NCBI GenBank assembly: GCA_040954595.2
Contig: CM082577.2
Location: forward strand, 7,626,001-7,690,000
Direction of reading: 5' to 3'
Source of the DNA: Balanoglossus misakiensis
Lineage: Eukaryota; Hemichordata
DNA length: 64,000 nt
Positions 15,933-29,029 of the stretch are shown here, in pieces. Numbering within the stretch: position 1 is the first letter of the stretch; each line of letters begins with the position of its first letter. A program made the position numbers and the translations under genes. Under the pieces are notes generated by a model, which saw only the letters and a list, made by a program, of their open reading frames with translations, was not told the DNA's origin and searched no databases.

Positions 15933-16631
15933 TGTGGATCTGTATTCTGGGAAAGTCAAAGAATAAATCACAAACAGTTGGCTTTAATTACCTACTATAT
16001 CTGGGATATATCACACACTTGTCACAACTGGGGACCCCAAATCACAATTCAAGGCACTGAAGTTTTAATAGTTTATGATAAGTATAATGTATTGGGCAGT
16101 ATCGCTGCATAACTATAAGATCATGTGGAGTTGCTATTAGCTTTGTTGGCTTTGGGGGACAGAATGTCTCCTAACCAATGTTTACATGATATATACATCA
16201 TGATATTTATGATGTGCATGTTTATTTAATCATCTGCCGTGTTCACAATAGTGGCATATAAGCTTAGAAAACGTACATTGCTAAAAGTGTTCATATAGAC
16301 AGGGCCTGACAGACCAGACCGGTCAGACACTGTACAGGTAGCTACCATTACCACTACCAGTACCACGGACATTATTATGTCAATGTCAGACACTCTGATA
16401 CCACTTACACCAGTAGGTTTGCAAACTTTAACATTTGGCCCCAATCACCCATTACAAATTATCCGTTATATTTTGTCATGTCCAACAAGTTGTGTTGTTG
16501 AAAAGCGGGAGCAGCTGATAATGGTTATAACTTACCTACATGTAGCTAAAACACGACCCGATGCCTGAGCTCGCTCTTGGGTTCACTTGCCTTGAAGTAA
16601 GTGCATAGCAGCTGAGCTGGCGGCGTACGCT

Positions 16632-16645
16632 GTTGCTAAGGCTAC
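16632..16645 (-). promoter_or_regulatory. RFX X-box consensus match
   Basis: On the minus strand the sequence reads GTAGCCTTAGCAAC, an exact match to GTNRCC-N(2)-RGYAAC. It lies about 840 bp upstream of the ciliary-type gene and 735 bp upstream of TXN2. Roughly one chance match of this degenerate motif is expected per window of this size, so it is supportive only. Confidence 0.4.
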
Positions 16646-17380
16646 CCTCGTATGGAAAAGTATTAGTGAAAAATAGTTGACGTTTGTCTAGTCGTGAATA
16701 ATTATTAATAGAAGGTGTTAAAAATCAATATACATGATATTTATTTTTTTATTTCAATCGTGACATATGACGATAATTTTTTTTTTTCCAAATAAACCTA
16801 ATTTATTAGTTTTCATGCTTGGACGAGGACATAGGCTCATCTTTTGCAACGTCACAAAACTGGCGGAAGTGACGTTTAGCACTTACACATGTTTAGCTGT
16901 CTGGGTCGAAACTGACATTGTGCAAGCAAGGTACTCTGATCGTATTCGTTGGTTGGTTTACAGACGGTAAGTAGCTGCTTGTTTCTAAGAATTGTCCCAA
17001 ACGATTGACACTCGAAGTTTTATGCTCTGTGGTCTAGTGTAGTCACGACAGTGTGAAGTTTGCCGTGACCGCAAAGCCAAAGGCACTGGTAATGGTATTC
17101 TATACATGTATTTCAATTTTCAGGTTACATCATCATGATCATCACAGGGCTTTTCGCGATTTACTGTGACTGACTGACTGCGATGTCTGAGCGGAGCCAC
17201 GCAAAGTGTTGCATTCGGTCTCTATTATAGTTGCAGTGTCATTAAAACAAGGTTGTGCGTGCCCACTGTGGTGCATAGTGCTGGTTGCGTGTGTGGGGGA
17301 GGGGCCGGGGGCAAAACCTGATGCGGTTGTGTTGCACAACCTACAGTAGATTTCATATTTTCTGATTTCAGTGTGTAAAT

Positions 17381-19028
17381 ATGGCGTGTAGAGTGATTTG
17401 CAGGACAGTGAGGAGCCACACTACAAGACTTCTGCTGTCCCCGTTGCAGAGGCAAAACGTCGCTGGAATGTACGAAATTTCAAAGGGCCCAGTGTCTTCC
17501 CTGAGGTAGGCTATGCACCAACAATAATAATGTGATGTATATTGTATCGCAGTGTTCTTATAGAGAATATCATTGCAGGGTAGAAACTTAATGTATCATG
17601 CTCTGACAGTGTCACAACTTATAGCATTGTTTTCTGCTTACATGTCAAGCATTCAGTCAACGTGAAAAGTCTGAAAGGGGAGGCATGTGCCCTTTAACCC
17701 CAAATTATTTTCTGAACAGCGCCCTCTGTGGCCAGAGTTTACACGAACCAACAAGCATAAAGATATTGCATTGTCAAAATCTGCTGTTTGTCACAGGCAG
17801 GATCATCATTCTAATTTCAACCAATAACCACAGCCAAAACCTTAGCGTGTCGTTCGCTACCCGTCTACATAATGTGACAAGATGCCAATACCATAATATT
17901 CAGCCAATATGCGTATCATTCCTAGTAACACAAAATGTACATGTATGTTTTTTTTTCTTTCTTTTTTTGAAGACATTTACCCACCAGGTGTGCATTTCTA
18001 CATACCAGCAACTGCTACAGAACGTCCTTCAATGTACAAGACAGTGAGGATTTTACACAGCGAGTTATTAAGAGTGATGTTCCGACGGTGGTTGATTTCC
18101 ATGCAACGTAAGTAAAGTATCAGTGATTGGCCAAGTATTCGTGCGTGATTTATGCTTTTTGGTAATTCCATTGTGCATTTCACTTCTGGGTTAACTGAGC
18201 CAGGAAAAATTCTTTTAGGCATCTACATTTTGTTCAGCTACTCTAAATGCAAAGTCCATAAACTTTGATTTCCATCAGAGGTCACAAAATCATGAAGGCT
18301 CACCTTCACCCATGATTCACACACAACTTCACCGCTGGCTGTTTTCGAAACCCCAGAAGTCATATATAGGACACGCTTTTGCGAAGAGAGTGTTTGGTTG
18401 CTGAAAAATAATTTCCTGACTGACAATCTCTAAAAGAGGCTCGTATGACAACACCCTAAAGTCACCAGGAGTTCATTAAATATTTATCAGAAATACAGAG
18501 ATAAGCCCATATCTTGGATGTTAAAATATTTAACATGTGTAAGTTGAGTTGTAAAATCAACTCCTTGAATAATTAAAAGTCAAAGTGTCTTGACTTATTC
18601 CGAAAGAGAAGAAATTGGGTTAAGATGGTTTTGAACATGAAATCCAATACAAATAACTTCCTACGTGAACTAGAAATAGCCCAAATAATATAAAAAGGTG
18701 CTATATCTGTATCGCCTTGATTAAATACGTGCATTGCTTGTAGCACCAAATCTCTATACCCTGTGAGTAACTGTTGGGTTGATTGCTCTACAGGTGGTGT
18801 GGGCCGTGTAAAATCCTAGGACCCCGGCTGGAGAAAGTCATCGGAGAGAAGGCGGGCAAGGTGCAGCTTGCTAAAGTCGACATCGATGAAAACACAGACC
18901 TGGCCATGGAGTACGGCGTGTCGGCAGTTCCGACGGTCGTGGCCATGAAGAACGGCGAGAAAGTGAGCGAGTTTGTCGGCGTCCTGGAAGTTGACCAGCT
19001 GGAAGCGTTTGTGGAGAGTTTGGTGTAG
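17381..19028 (+). CDS. TXN2: Mitochondrial thioredoxin 2
   Basis: Three exons, 17381-17505, 17988-18107 and 18794-19028, encode 159 residues (human TXN2 is 166). The first about 50 residues are rich in Arg, Ser and Thr with almost no acids, a typical mitochondrial presequence starting [12 protein letters not shown]. The mature domain has [33 protein letters not shown] with the redox pair Cys84/Cys87, [22 protein letters not shown] including the cis-proline, and [15 protein letters not shown]. It reduces disulfides in mitochondria, notably in peroxiredoxin 3. The WCGPC codons open exon 3. The acceptor of exon 2 is placed at 17988 because only this site keeps the frame; its pyrimidine tract is strong. 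AATAAA at 19232-19237 gives a short 3' UTR. Confidence 0.94.
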
Positions 19029-19900
19029 TCTTTTTTCTTTAAGCTGCCGCTATGCATCCGGACAGATCTGTGAGAAGCCTACAGAACTAGTTAATGCACT
19101 AAAACTTGGTCGATGTAAGAAATGTAGACTTTGACACGTGTACATGTAGTTCTACCACATGTGCTGTTATCTGCTTGTGTGATGCCGAAATGGGGTACAG
19201 AGACTTGCAGCAATTGAAACATGGACACATTAATAAAGTATCATGGTGTATTCTTCCCACTGAACGCGACTAACATCCCTTTGTTGGGTTTTAGAATGTT
19301 TGGCCTTTGTAAGAATTCCCAAGACTTCGCACAATGAAACAATTTTTTTGTGAAAAACAATGTACTGCTGTCTAATTTGATCTAATGGGAAATTTGGGCG
19401 ATTGTGCTAAAACTGATGGTTATGAGTGTACGTTCAGTAAGCTAAATCAGGGTTTTCAGCCTTCTATTATATATGCCATCCCTGGTTCTCTTATGTGCTT
19501 TCTAGATTTATTCAAATTCTGACAACACTACCAATATTGTAACAAGCCCAAAGCTCCCTGGTACTGAGTGTATTTTAGAAATTGATTAATTATTACGAGA
19601 AGATCAAATACTTTTTGCAATACCAGCATCTGTCATTATGCTGTTTTTGTCCGAGTACTGGAAACGGTATTGTATTATACAGAGCTGCTGTATCGTAATT
19701 GGCACGCCTGGTCTGAGCGGAAGTTTCTGTATTGAACGATACCGGTACTGCGCGTACGTGTTTATTTAGTTACTGCATAAATGAGTTTGCAGTTCATGGG
19801 GAACAGAATTTCAATGTACCTGCTCGGAAAGTCGGGACTAAATGGATTCTAAAATCTATTTTGAGTAGCCGCACGCTCGTCACTTTAGAAATTTTAAACT
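19029..19900. other. TXN2 3' UTR and promoter region of chondroitin synthase
   Basis: The TXN2 3' UTR runs to about 19250. The remaining 650 bases precede the chondroitin synthase start and presumably hold its promoter and 5' UTR. No other gene is visible. Confidence 0.45.
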
Positions 19901-22900
19901 ATGAAGTGGTGCCGGTGGCGTTCGCGATCGGATGCGAGAGTTGTTCGCACTGGTGTGAGACTTGTAATTGGAGTGATCACCGGTTTTATGTGCGGCACCT
20001 TTCTGCACCTCCACGGGTTCAACATGTCTCAGTCTTGTCGCTCGCACCCAGCGCGGCTCGGCGCCGGCGGCAGCGTGGAAATGGTTGGAAAAGAAAACAG
20101 GCCCGACAACTTCATCTACGTCGGGGTGATGACGGCCAAGATGTACCTGTCTACCCGAGCCTCTGCCGTCAGCCGTACTTGGGCGAAATCTATACCGGGT
20201 GAAGTGACATTTTTCTCGGGTGTTGGCGACTCGAATCTCTCCTCTCTTGATATGCCGTCGGTCGCTCTACCCGTAGCAGACGACGCCTACCCGCCCCTGA
20301 AGAAGGCGTTTCTCATGCTGAAGTACATGCACGATAATTACGTGGAACGATACGAGTGGTTTGTGCGCGCCGACGACGACGTGTACATCAAGGGAGACAA
20401 ACTGGAAGAATTCTTGCGCTCCGTGAACAGTTCAGAAGCTCACTACATCGGCCATCCCGGACTAGGTGGTGATAGCGAAAAACAACCGGACTCTCTTCAT
20501 TTAGCACCGGGTGAAAACTACTGCATCGGCGGACCTGGCGTGGTAGTCAGCCGCGAGACACTGCGGAGACTTGCGCCGCACATCGGACACTGTCTGCGGA
20601 GCGTGTACACGCCACACGACGACGTGGAAATAGGACGGTGTATCCGAAAGTTTGCTCGTGTAAATTGCACGTGGTCGTATGAGGTATGTCGTTTATAATT
20701 AGACGGGTTGGAGACTGCGTTTCTCTTGATCCACGTTTGCGAAGGTTTAAAACCAATTTTTTCGGAGAAAATTGTTGTACAAGTGTATTTCAAACCTCGC
20801 TTATTATACATGTAGTAGGTCAGCTGGGTTAGTCCAAACCCCGGTAGCCAGACCAATGCGAAACACCCACCAGGATTTTTTACAAAGAACGTCCGTTATT
20901 TATCGTATTTGCTGACACTGTTTAATTACAAAGTTGCGTGTACCTCTTTTTATGTAATTTGTATTTGTTTGACTTTCGATTACAAAGCATGGTACCTGCA
21001 AGTTTTCTTTCCGTGGGGCTATGCACGTTCTTACATTTCCAGAGTTCCCCTTTTCTGAGTAAATGACGTCTACAAAGCGATGATTTGTGCCACAATGAAC
21101 TGCGCTATACGAGATCTTATATAGTATAGGCTTCCAGCAGTGTTCTACATGTCTAAGTATTGGTCAGCAAATAGGCCTACCGACACAATGAACGTACAGC
21201 ATGATTTGTGCCCTCGGTGATCAGAATCTTATGAAATTCGTATACATGTATCGGCGACATGCCTACTCTACGAACTTTTACAGCCCGTATGCCATTGCAT
21301 ATGTTGTCTGGTCGTATCATTTTTCTATTTCTGAGGTAAAACTCGAAAGATGCGAAATACAACTCAGTATGGTGACCATAAAATGGCACGTGGTTTTATT
21401 TATTTATTTTTTCCAGATGCGGCACTTGTTTTACCAAAATTACTCCACGAGAGACGCCTTCAAGGGAAACATTCGCCTGCCTGAAGTGTATCGCGCGATA
21501 TCTCTCCACCCGATTAAAACAACGAGGAACCTGTACAGGATACACTCCTACGCCCTTTCTAAAAAGATCGACGACTTGAATTTCCAGGTAGCAAGAAACA
21601 AGAAAGAAATTGAAGAGATGGAGATCGTTTTGGCGATGAAGCGAAGCAGCGGTGTGGAAGACTTCAAAGCCGCCGAAATGGAGCTTGTAACCGCTGCTCG
21701 CTATAAAGCATGCTCTTACACGGACGTAATTCGTTGGGAGTTTCTGTCTCCGTCGTCTTATTCGTCGTGGGTGGGAGACAGACAGAAGCGTTCTTTGCCG
21801 CGATCGCGCCAATCAGAAATAGGCAACCTTATGTCCCTCATCGCAGAAACTGGGCGCATGAACTTCACAACGGGGAAAATATTGTATGGGTACAGACAGG
21901 TCAACCCACGGATTGGCAGCTCTTACGTCATCAGACCTCACCTGCAGGAGATGAACTTGAAGAGAGCGAACGCGAACCACATAAGACGGCAACACCTCTA
22001 TTTGCGTCGTCCGTTTGGGAAGGTCGAGTTTCGCGAGGACGCTTCAAGAACTTACAGACCGGCGTCTACATTGGGCAAAGTCCCGCGGCAGCTTGCGAAC
22101 CGTGGTGACGACATGGAAGAGACGGAACACGGCGCGAATACGATACACTTCGTTGTTCCGCTGTCGGGGAGATTCGAAATCTTCCAGGCCTTTATGAAAA
22201 ACTTCGATGAAGTCTGTCTGAAAAGTAAGGAGGACGTGGCGCTCGCCGTAGTTGTCTTTGCAGATCCAACACACGACGGCCCCTCCAAAGACAAGTACTC
22301 CGACTTGGTTAAAGTATACCAGGGTAACAACCCGGCTGTCGACATTCGCCTAATTTTTGCCGCGGGGAATTTTTCTCGCGGTGTCGCACTTGAACTTGGG
22401 GCAGCGGAGTACCCGGACGACGCATTACTCATGTTTTTAGATGTCGACCCTGACTTCGGACCCGATTTCCTACTCCGCTGTCGCGAAAGCACAATAAGGG
22501 GCAAACAGGTGTATTATCCAATCATGTTCACTCAGTTTAATCCAAACTTGCTGCTCGATGCCTCAAGCGGAACACGGAGTTCCAAGTCAGCGTCCGTTCC
22601 ATCGAGCGACTCGGGCTTCTTTATAGACTATTCGTACGGCATGGTGTGTGCATACTACAGCGACATCAAGCGAGTCGGCGGATTTGATCTTGGCATAATC
22701 GGCTGGGGCCTGGAGGACGTCGATCTGTATGAAAAATTCATTAGCGGTAACCTAACCATCTTCCGTGGGCGCGATGTCTCTCTGATCCACAGATATCACG
22801 ACAAGTACTGCGATCCTCAACTTTCGGCGACGCAGTATGAGATGTGCCTTGGCTCCAAGTCATTGATTACTGCCGGTTCCGCGCAATTGTCAAAACTCGT

Positions 22901-22946
22901 CCTTTTAGGCAGGGCACGGAAAACTCAACAAAGACAAGCGAAGTAG
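19901..22946 (+). CDS. CHSY: Chondroitin sulfate synthase (CHSY1/CHSY3 type)
   Basis: Two exons, 19901-20683 and 21417-22946, join in phase 0 at CTWSYE/MRHLFYQNYS and give 770 residues (human CHSY1 about 802). This Golgi type II protein polymerises chondroitin by adding GlcA and GalNAc alternately. Visible in order: a membrane anchor at about residues 16-36; a GT31-like domain with FIYVGVMTAKMYLSTRA, YEWFVRADDDVYI (Asp158-160) and ENYCIGGPGVVVSRE; then a GT7-like domain with PLSGRFEIF, LMFLDVDPDF (Asp603-Val-Asp605) and GWGLEDVDLYEKF. Both metal-binding acidic motifs are present, so both activities are probably kept, unlike CHPF-type proteins. AATAAA lies at 22957-22962, only 11 bases after the stop. 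I cannot separate CHSY1 from CHSY3; it is probably the single pre-duplication gene. Confidence 0.95.
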
Positions 22947-25011
22947 CTCATTTGCGAATAAAACTTTAATCTTAAGGGACTAGTGTACCGACGAGAATCG
23001 ACTGCTGAGGTGACCGGTTACAACCGATTTTGTGATATCCACCTTTCCACAACGAAGAATTACAGACAAAGTTCTCTTCTTGTCACTGTAGCCCCATTAG
23101 TTTCAAAACCTGGTCATTATTGGGGTAACATTGAAATAGTGTTATGCTGCGTTCGACTGTACCAGATTTGCTGAAATGTTGTTCGAGATAATGTCTTTAT
23201 TTGCATATTTAATTCGGCTTAAATTTAGGTACACATGTGCACGATTACTGTACCAAGATTTGTAAAGATACTGAACTAGAACATTTATGCAAATTACATA
23301 TAATCATATAGGCCACAGCATGCAATTCTAGCACGGGGGCATATTCAGTATACGTCTGATTTTATATTGTGCCACCACCACAAATAGTTTTCCTGGATGC
23401 ATTTGTGATATCTTATACTAAGAAACCTTTTCCTCGAGGACCGCATCAGCCTTTTGCGATTACAAACCAACGAGGTATATATGCTAACCTCACCCAGACA
23501 GCTACCCTTTGTTTTGCATATTGCTGCAATATAAGCCTTTAACCCTGAAGGTGTTACTGATTCAATTATTCATAAAGAGCCAGGGAAATCTCGTGCGTTC
23601 ATTTGTCTCAGTGGCCTGCCATTCGGATTAACCTCACCCACACACACAATATGGAAGTAGGGTGAATCTGCTCAGTTGAAAGATAAACGAATTTAGCAGT
23701 GGTGCCTTCTTGTGGTGCCTTCCCATGGGTTTAGATATAATGTACAACAAGTCGCAGGGTAACAGACGGAAAGTTACACAACTAGTAGAGAACGATCCTA
23801 CTGTGGCAGAACTGTGTTTTGATTCTGTTTTTATTATCGCAGAGTTAGATCCTGTGGTTTTTTAGACGGGTACCACTGATTTCTACCCGGCATGCACTTG
23901 CCAACTTTAGATATGATGCTGCTGTATCCCAATAGAGTTTGGTACGCCTGCGCAGTGAAAAGAAGAAACTTACGCGGATTCCACGAGTACCTTTCCACAT
24001 ATTAAAATATAAAGCAACTGCCCTGACGTCACAGTAGCGTCATCAAAAGCCTGTCTCACGAACGATAGATGACTATGAGGCTGCATAGATGAGAGTTCGA
24101 CACATAATCCAAAGTTATTTATCATAATTGATGATATTCGGCAATATCTTTGATGTATTCGGCTGACCCTATTCCGAGTAACTTTAACCTGTGACAGGTT
24201 CCCTTGGCATTATAATTCGACCAATTCAAGAAGATTCTGAAAATTATCCGACATCACCCATTGGAACACTGTTATTTATCATAATTGATGATATTCGGCA
24301 ATATCTTTGATGACCTGTATTCGGGTGACCCTATTCCAAGTAACTTTAACCTGTGACAGGTTCCCTTGGCATTATAATTCGATCAATTCAAGAGGATTCT
24401 GAAAATTATCCGACATCACCCATTGGAACACTGTCAAAGTGACATCATCAGCATGGTGACAACTAGTACTTAATTAAAGATCGGAAAGGTACCTTACTAC
24501 TTTTGTGTATACACTACTCGACCCGTGGATACTGTACATGTATTACATTTTTCTGCCCTATTCTCGGCCGATTCTCCGCGGAAAAGTCGAATATAGCTTG
24601 CCACTCTCGAAAAAGGCGATTAGCTGCTCGTCTTTGTGAGTCATCAAAGCGCATCCGCACAATCTGTTTTGTTACAGCTCAGTCCCCCAGCTATATTCTG
24701 ATTATTTCTAAAGAACACGAACAGGTCTTCTTTCATGCGTGTCCTTTTGCTAGTCTGGCCTTTCCGTAGTGCCAACTAAAGGATATAAAAATATTCGGAG
24801 AATTACTGGAGATGCGAGCAAAAGCGTAAGGTAACACTTCTAGATACTGACTACGCATTCGGGCTGCACACGTCTCCAGTTTCGCCACCATCTGCAGCAT
24901 CGTCTCTGATTTTGTTTCTTAATAAATATACGCGCAGTCGCGATTCTGTCTCACTGTGGCTCTTGACAAGCTACCGACGTCCACCCAGCGATTTCTGACT
25001 GCATCTACAGT
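22947..25011. other. Intergenic between chondroitin synthase and four-jointed-like gene
   Basis: This spacer of 2.1 kb has no supported gene. It contains a tandem duplication of about 157 bp (24114-24434) and a full CRE, TGACGTCA, at 24024-24031, about 1 kb upstream of the four-jointed-like start. Confidence 0.5.
24114..24434. repeat. Tandem duplication, unit about 157 bp, two copies
   Basis: The unit beginning GTTATTTATCATAATTGATG at 24114 starts again at 24271. The copies are nearly identical along their length (ending CATTGGAACACTG in both). The second differs by a 5-base insertion in TTTGATGACCTGTATTCGG and a few substitutions. It is a recent local duplication; no terminal inverted repeats were seen. 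Confidence 0.9.
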
Positions 25012-28000
25012 ATGTTGACTAGGCGCTTGAAACTTTGCTTCTACAGAAGATTGAAATCGTACCGTTGCTTGGTTACTGCGGCAGTTTTGTTTGTCGTCAC
25101 GGCCACCTGCTTGGACTTGCTCGCTGGCAGCTCGTCTCTCGGCGCGTCTGGCGGGACGAATTCCCAATGGGGACGGTTTGGATTTGATCGTCGGCACAAA
25201 GCAGACCTGCTGAGGCAGAGGGTGATTGACGTTTGTGTCAAGACCGAAAACTCTGCGATGGCTGGCTCATCACCAGGTGGTCTTGCCCGGGCCTTCGCCG
25301 ACGGTGTTCCGTTTGTCGAAAACAACATCTACTGGTCGAGAGAGATTGAACAAATGATCCCTAGAGGTAAGGACATTGCATGTATTACAACGTTTACGCC
25401 GTAGAATTATATATTCTTTAGTAAGAAAATCGGCCAAATGGTTGACGACGGATAGATATTCATTGAGCCTCACGATAGGAAAATGAAACGGGCTCTGATA
25501 ATAGCTATACCCTGGGCCAAACATCTTCTTATAAAAGCTGCGACGGTTCAGAAAACTGATGCCACCTTCTGAAGTGGAGAGGCTCTTAATCCCTATACTC
25601 TCAAATTCACACTGAGAAGGTAGGAAATCGTCGTTCCCGTCACCCATAGTGCTCGTGTTTCAGTAACTTTAATGCTATAATCTTTTCAGCCCCTTCCGTG
25701 GAGGAGATGTTTGACATGGCGGACAGGCTGAGATCGAGTTCTGTAGTCGACATGAGTGTAGAGTTGCCGCCAGACTGTGAACACAGCAGTTGCAGTTCAC
25801 CGCAGAATGCTATCGTGACGATGACTGGGGACAGGAAAGCTTACGTCCGATACAAACCATCTTGTTGGGTCTATGGTAGGAATTTTCACGTCTACGACAT
25901 CTGATACTCTCTGTCTGTCTGTGTGTATGTATGTCTGTCCGTCCGTCCGTGCTGTGCTCTTCCTATCGTTCGGTCCACATGTCTGCAATCCCTGACCGCC
26001 GCTTTCTACACCCCCCCCCCTCTTTCTCTCTCTCTATTCCCTTCTCCCTCCTCTCTTCCTCTCAGCCGGCTGCTATACAAACATCATCGAGTATGGATGA
26101 TTGCATTTGTTCGCAATGCGACTGCACGTAATTGATTGTTCATCAACTTACATTTTCAAAACCACGGTCTGTTCTCGATTATCAACAGTGAGAAACAGTG
26201 CTAAAGCAGAAGAATATATTGCATGACGCGTGACTCAAATAATTAATCTCTTGTTGTTGAACAGGGGATGTGATGGCCTTTTATTTCTCAGTGTTGCTAT
26301 GCATGAACAGTGTTCCGGCCGTCATCCTCGCACGACCCAGCCAATGGACTGATCAGTCGGTGCAACGGACGATCAAGAACAAAACTGAATGGGAGCCAGG
26401 ATCGGTCGTTTCCATGATGGCGTGGATTGACAATTCCACAGAAAGGTCAGGCCACGCTTTAAGAACAATAACATTACTCGCAAAAAAATGACGTTTTTCT
26501 ATCCGATAGAACACAGTCGCAAGTCAAAATACTTGATTTCGGGAACTTTGCTGGTTTTATGCAATTTTTGCTACTAATTATGCACCAAGCACTTTTTGGA
26601 TGTTTCTTTTAAACGTGTCAGGGGGTAATAATGTACACTAAATAGGCCTAAAAGCAATTGAACCGAGATAAGAAGTCTCTCTAACTATATGGCACCAAGA
26701 ATGCGTGAGGGTAAAACAAGTGTCAGCGGAGCCCCTGGGTATTTTTCCGCTTTAACGGGCGAAAATGATTTGCACTCCTGTTTCTGACATCTTGTGCAAC
26801 CGTTGAAATTGCAAAATGGTCTCAACAGGTTTGTACATCTCTTTAACTTATTTTGGAAAAAAACACCTACTGCACCCACACTGCCAATGTATATCAATTA
26901 TCCGGTAGTCAATTTTCCCCTGAAACCTTCCAGTTTACTCGTCCAATAGAAGGAATAGCCAAATGACCGCGTCTACGTGGTAAAAAATTAATAAAGCGAT
27001 ATATGGAACTTTGGTTACATCGATTATTAATGGAGAGGACAATGAGTTCGGTTGATGTTAATCTTTAGTATAGTGCGTCCGTGCGTCTGACGAATGAGAG
27101 TGTTTTATACCATCTTCAGATTTGTGTGTTTTTGTGCATTTATTATATAATGTGCCAAAAATAGTTCCAAAATCACTGGTCAATACCTATTGTCGCCGAA
27201 ACCGTGTGTCTCAATCAAAGCATACTGACAACGTTCACCTCACAGGCCTGGAGATTAATTCTCGTATTTTCTCGGGTCTTTCAATAATGCACGAGAATAA
27301 ACGATGCCCAACTCGACGGCATTTATTGTCCTTTTTTAATCCTCTTTGAGAGCAGCAAAAGACGGTATTATTTTACAATCGGATGGTGACAAGCTGATGC
27401 CCTAACGGATTGACACGAAGGCGGGATTTAGTTTGCCTGCCCGAACACCTGCTATTCAATGAGTCGGCCCGATGGGCGGGGATGGGGGGATGGGAGGCTT
27501 TGGTGGGATCCGCTCTTTGGTTCACGTTGTAATCTTCATCAATCTTTCATGGACATTTCCAACTGATCTTTCTCAGCTGGCAATATCCGCCAGTTCACTC
27601 GCTCTGTCCTCCTTCCCAACCCCCGCTTTTCCGATTTACATGCAAGATCCCTATCGATACTTGGCAGGGGAAACCTGGGCGGCATGCATGATGGCGGGCA
27701 AGGGGAGAGGGCACAATCTACACTACACTACACTACACTACACTACACTACACTACACTACACTACACTACACTACACTACACTACACTACTCTACATTA
27801 AACTACACTACACTACACTACACTACACTACACTACACTACACTACATTAAACTACACTATACTACACACTTAGTGTACAAGTAAATTTAGTTATGTAGT
27901 TCACCCCAATACATGCATTTAAAACCATAAAGGATAGTACAGGCAATTAACATGTAAAAACAATAAGCTTATTATTTAGTGGGTGATGCTAAGTTTGAGA

Positions 28001-29029
28001 ACGTTTGTATTGATGGGAAAAAGCAATAATGAATAATCCATTTTTATTTATTTTTTCAGTTTTCAGCTACCCAGAATACTCCTGGAAGGTGTAAAGTTCA
28101 TCCACCCTGATAACCCAATTTTTGCAGATATTTCGTTGGATGAGATGGCCCTTCTCGCCCAATATACGGACATGATGTTGTTCGACTATTTGACCGGCAA
28201 CAACGACAGGTATGCTACGAGTTTTAATACACACACGATCGGAACTTCTTTATGATCGTGAAAATAGCATTGAATATATGCAGTTTACATTTCTCTGTTC
28301 TGCTTGATTTTTCGTATAAAATGAAATTCGAACATTTTTAGCCCTTTACCATTATGTCAATGAAGTCTCATATAATTCAGTCGATTTCTACGATATTTAT
28401 ATGCCTTATAACACTAATGAGCAATTCAGTAGATGTAGCGGACCCATAATGAACTGTTCAAGGGGAACACTGTATATAATGCTCATATCTAATCACTGAC
28501 ATTTATTTCTGTGTATTTCGTGCATGTATACTTTAGGGTAGTGTATCATCTCTTCTATTGGCTGGTGAAAAACGTCACAACGACGTCAGAGACGCATAAT
28601 CTACAGGTGGACCAATCAAACGCGAAGTTGTGGCTGGTCGACAACGAAGTGAGCTTCGGCATCGGGTACGACTTCGTGAAAGACAACGCCTACAACATCA
28701 GTTACTTTTTCACCGAGATGCTCCGCTCGGCCTGCATCTTCAGGAGGGGGACAATCGCGAGGATACTGAGTCTGCGCCGCCAGACGGACACGGCCAAGTT
28801 GCTATGGGAGATCCTGGTTACCCATGATGCGCTGGCCGACATCGGCCACCCGTGGATGACCTGCCAGGCGGACGATGACGTCAGCTGTCAGATTGAGTGG
28901 GCGAGCATGTTGGAACAGAGGATAGACGAAGTGCTGGAGTGGGTAACAGCGTGTCAGAGGTCAAGCTATTCAGATCTCAATAGCCTAAGGACTACGACGG
29001 AGGACGCCCATCCAACCCTTAACTTCTGA
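25012..29029 (+). CDS. FJX1: Four-jointed-like Golgi secretory-pathway kinase
   Basis: Five exons, 25012-25366, 25690-25875, 26265-26445, 28060-28209 and 28537-29029, join in phase and encode 454 residues. The product is a type II Golgi protein with a short basic cytosolic end and a membrane anchor at about residues 20-40. It belongs to the FAM20/Fjx1 kinase family. The catalytic segment FDYLTGNNDR (Asp283, Asn288, Asp290) and the metal-binding LWLVDNEVSFG (Asp326) are intact, followed by LRSACIFRRGTIARILSLRR, the typical C-terminal part of four-jointed. Drosophila Four-jointed phosphorylates Ser/Thr in cadherin repeats of Fat and Dachsous and tunes planar polarity. Intron 3 (1.6 kb) holds a CACTA microsatellite. 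The assignment to Fjx1 rather than another FAM20 relative rests on the DYLTxNxDR motif. Confidence 0.87.
25918..26065. repeat. Low-complexity pyrimidine-rich and CTGT/GTCC repeats in intron
   Basis: Short runs of CTGT, GTAT and GTCC are followed by C- and CT-rich sequence inside intron 2 of the four-jointed-like gene. No open feature is seen; this is simple-sequence expansion. Confidence 0.6.
27718..27868. repeat. CACTA pentanucleotide microsatellite
   Basis: About 30 copies of CACTA run through intron 3 of the four-jointed-like gene, with interruptions (CTCTACATTAAA) that recur near 27790 and 27845. The array is 190 bases upstream of exon 4. Confidence 0.95.

Larger units (their letters stand above)
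15792..17380. other. Intergenic, divergent promoter region of ciliary-type gene and TXN2
   Basis: The two genes on either side point away from this region of about 1.6 kb. It holds two RFX-like X-boxes (listed separately) and AT-rich sequence. No coding exon could be supported. Confidence 0.5.

Noticed and set aside
24503-24769. Plus-strand frame upstream of the four-jointed-like gene
   Set aside because: No recognisable domain, poor start context and amino-acid composition typical of noncoding DNA.
27472-27801. Plus-strand frame running into the CACTA repeat
   Set aside because: Lies inside an intron of the four-jointed-like gene and ends in translated microsatellite; not a gene.
27718-27868. 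CACTA array as a CRISPR-like or transposon end
   Set aside because: Contiguous pentanucleotides without spacers, terminal inverted repeats or transposase; a plain microsatellite despite the similarity in name to CACTA elements.
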